Source: Rhodocyclales bacterium (GTDB lineage: Bacteria > Pseudomonadota > Gammaproteobacteria > Burkholderiales > Rhodocyclaceae). Taken from it: a DNA stretch of 15,076 nucleotides. Of the stretch, positions 13,391-15,076 are shown piece after piece. Under the pieces are notes generated by a model. The model saw nothing but the letters and a program-made list of their open reading frames with translations. It did no database searches and was not told where the DNA came from. The first letter of the stretch is position 1; the number at the start of each line of letters is the position of its first letter. Position numbers and translations under genes: made by a program. The stretch is taken from positions 1 to 15,076 of the forward strand of contig JAJTBM010000032.1 of assembly GCA_021286885.1 (NCBI GenBank), in the 5' to 3' direction.

Positions 13391-15055
13391 ATGATGCAAA
13401 TGACTGGAGCAGACCTGATCGTCAAGCTGCTCGAACGGCAAGGAATCCGCACCATCGCCGGCGTGCCCGGCGGTGCAGCCCTGCCCATGTATGACGCCCT
13501 GACCCGCAGCGAACACATCCACCACGTGCTGTGCCGCCACGAGCAGGGGGCCGGTTTCATTGCCCAGGGCATGTCCCGCGTGTCGGGCCAGCCGGAAGTG
13601 TGTCTGGCCTCCAGCGGCCCGGGCGCCACCAACCTGGTCACTGCCATTGCCGACGCCCGTCTTGATTCGATTCCCATGATCGCCCTGACCGGCCAGGTGC
13701 CCCTTTCCATGATCGGCACCGATGCCTTCCAGGAAGTGGACATCTACGGGATGACCATCCCCATCACCAAGCACAACTTCCTGGTCCGTTCGGCCAAGGA
13801 ACTGCTGGACGTGATCCCGGCCGCCTTCCGCATCGCCATGTCCGACCGGCCCGGCCCGGTGCTGGTCGATGTGCCCAAGGATGTCCAAAACCAGCTGGTG
13901 AGCTTCGAGGCGTTCCCCGAAGTCGTCACCCCCGACCCCGCCCCGACCATTGATCTGGCCCTGATCGAAGAAGCCGCCCGCATGATCGAGGCCGCCGAGC
14001 AGCCCGTGCTCTACCTGGGCGGTGGCGTGATCCACTCCGGCGCAGCCCACATGGCCGTCACCCTGGCCGAGCAGGCCTCCCTGCCCACCACCATGACGCT
14101 CATGGCCCTGGGCGCCATGCCCATGGACCACCCGCTGTCCCTGGGCATGCTGGGGATGCACGGGGCCCGGTACACCAACTACGCGCTCGAAGAGGCCGAC
14201 CTGCTGATCTGCGTGGGCGCCCGCTTTGATGACCGGGCGATTGGCAAGGCTTCCGAGTTCTGCCCCAACGCCAAGATCATCCACATCGACATCGACCCCT
14301 CCGAGCTGCACAAGATCAAGACCGCCCACGTGGCCATTGCCGGCGATGTGGGGCAGGTGCTCACCGAGCTGCTGCCCCGGGTCAAGCCCAAGCTGCGCAA
14401 GCGCTGGCTCTCCCACGTGGAAAGCCTCAAGAGCCGCTTCCCCCTGGCCATGCCCGGGCTGGACAACCCGCGTGCGCCGTATGGCCTGATTCAGGCCGTG
14501 GCCAACTGCCTGGACGACAACGCCATCATCACCAGCGATGTGGGCCAGCACCAGATGTGGGTGGCCCAGGCCTATCCCTTCCGCCGTTCGCGCCAGTGGC
14601 TCAACTCCGGTGGTCTGGGCACCATGGGCTTCGGTTTCCCGGCCGCCATCGGCGCCGCCCTGGCCGCCCCCGACCGCACCGTGGTGTGCTTCTCCGGCGA
14701 CGGCAGCCTGCAGATGAACATTCAGGAAATGGCCACCGCCGCCCAGGAAGGCGTGAACGTCAAGATCGTGCTGATGAACAACCAGTCCCTGGGCCTGGTG
14801 CACCAGCAGCAGAGCATGTTCTACGGCAAGCGCATCATGGCTTCCCGCTACCAGAAGGGCGTGGACTTCCTGCGCATTGCCGAAGGCTTCGGGATGCGCG
14901 CCGTGGATCTGGATCTGGCCCCCAACCCCCGTGCCGCCCTGGCCGAGGCCCTCAACACCCCGGGCCCCTGCCTGATCCACGCCACCATTGATCCGCAAGA
15001 GTTTGTGTACCCCATGGTGCCGCCGGGCGCCGCCAACTCCGAGATGATCGGCTGA
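13391..15055 (+). CDS. ilvB: Acetolactate synthase large (catalytic) subunit, IlvB type
   Basis: A 554-residue ThDP-dependent enzyme that joins two pyruvates to acetolactate, or pyruvate with 2-oxobutyrate, the first common step of valine, leucine and isoleucine synthesis. The N-terminal PYR domain has the catalytic glutamate in RHEQGAGF (Glu51), then SGPGATNLVTAIADARLDS and QVPLSMIGTDAFQE. The central FAD-binding domain includes GARFDDRAIGK. The C-terminal domain has the ThDP motif starting GDGS (436-439). LGLVHQQQSMFY and YPMVPPGAANSEMIG closely match E. coli IlvB rather than IlvI. AGGAG lies 7 bases before ATG 13391; ATG 13394 and 13400 are possible alternatives. Regulation by the upstream valine attenuator is likely. 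Glyoxylate carboligase is a less likely alternative because the active-site glutamate is present. Confidence 0.96.
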   Translation: MMQMTGADLIVKLLERQGIRTIAGVPGGAALPMYDALTRSEHIHHVLCRHEQGAGFIAQGMSRVSGQPEVCLASSGPGATNLVTAIADARLDSIPMIALTGQVPLSMIGTDAFQEVDIYGMTIPITKHNFLVRSAKELLDVIPAAFRIAMSDRPGPVLVDVPKDVQNQLVSFEAFPEVVTPDPAPTIDLALIEEAARMIEAAEQPVLYLGGGVIHSGAAHMAVTLAEQASLPTTMTLMALGAMPMDHPLSLGMLGMHGARYTNYALEEADLLICVGARFDDRAIGKASEFCPNAKIIHIDIDPSELHKIKTAHVAIAGDVGQVLTELLPRVKPKLRKRWLSHVESLKSRFPLAMPGLDNPRAPYGLIQAVANCLDDNAIITSDVGQHQMWVAQAYPFRRSRQWLNSGGLGTMGFGFPAAIGAALAAPDRTVVCFSGDGSLQMNIQEMATAAQEGVNVKIVLMNNQSLGLVHQQQSMFYGKRIMASRYQKGVDFLRIAEGFGMRAVDLDLAPNPRAALAEALNTPGPCLIHATIDPQEFVYPMVPPGAANSEMIG

Positions 15056-15071
15056 GCCCAGGAGAAACACG

Positions 15072-15076
15072 ATGTC
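15072..15076 (+). CDS. Start of the next gene, probably the acetolactate synthase small subunit
   Basis: An ATG at 15072, preceded by AGGAG (15060-15064) with a 7-base spacer, lies 16 bases after the ilvB stop. Only five bases are visible, so the product cannot be read. IlvN or IlvH, the regulatory subunit, is expected from operon context. Confidence 0.5.

Noticed and set aside
13289..15070. Open frame of 593 codons on the minus strand
   Set aside because: It mirrors ilvB; the His/Gly/Val/Gln-rich composition is that of an antisense shadow.

Overview
The window is GC-rich, densely coded chromosomal DNA. Gene content and order (trxA next to rho, a divergent 7Fe ferredoxin followed by an AddB/AddA-like pair, a small CBS protein, a FadD-type ligase) suggest a betaproteobacterium, perhaps of the Rhodocyclales. 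This placement is inference from context, without a database search. Most of the window is housekeeping. I see no insertion sequence, CRISPR array, phage gene or integrase.

Left part (1-1948): the 5' part of an MFS transporter gene and a YtfH-type HxlR regulator lie on the minus strand, divergent from qorB (ytfG), a quinone oxidoreductase; a dyad and direct repeats sit between the regulator and qorB. A strong hairpin separates qorB from a convergent tRNA-Leu(UAG).

Middle (2055-4542): rho and trxA are on the minus strand in the order trxA then rho. The rho leader is C-rich, G-poor and has no Shine-Dalgarno, as expected of a Rho-autoregulated leader. fdxA is divergent from trxA and starts a tight plus-strand run fdxA-addB-addA (gaps of 12 and 13 bases) for a ferredoxin and a two-subunit helicase-nuclease for double-strand-break repair.

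Right part (10565-15076): a 120-residue CBS-domain protein that seems to have lost much of its first CBS motif; a 273-base intergenic region with five consecutive hairpins and a hexamer repeat; a long-chain acyl-CoA ligase (fadD type); then ilvB, the acetolactate synthase large subunit, with the start of a likely ilvN at the window edge.

The most interesting element is upstream of ilvB. A short unannotated ORF (25 or 31 codons) encodes a valine-rich peptide, with 8 Val in an 11-residue run, 7 of them GTA, a codon I do not find in frame in ilvB. A perfect 14-bp stem with a U-rich tail follows, 64 bases before the ilvB start. This has the architecture of the E. coli ivbL-ilvBN transcription attenuator.
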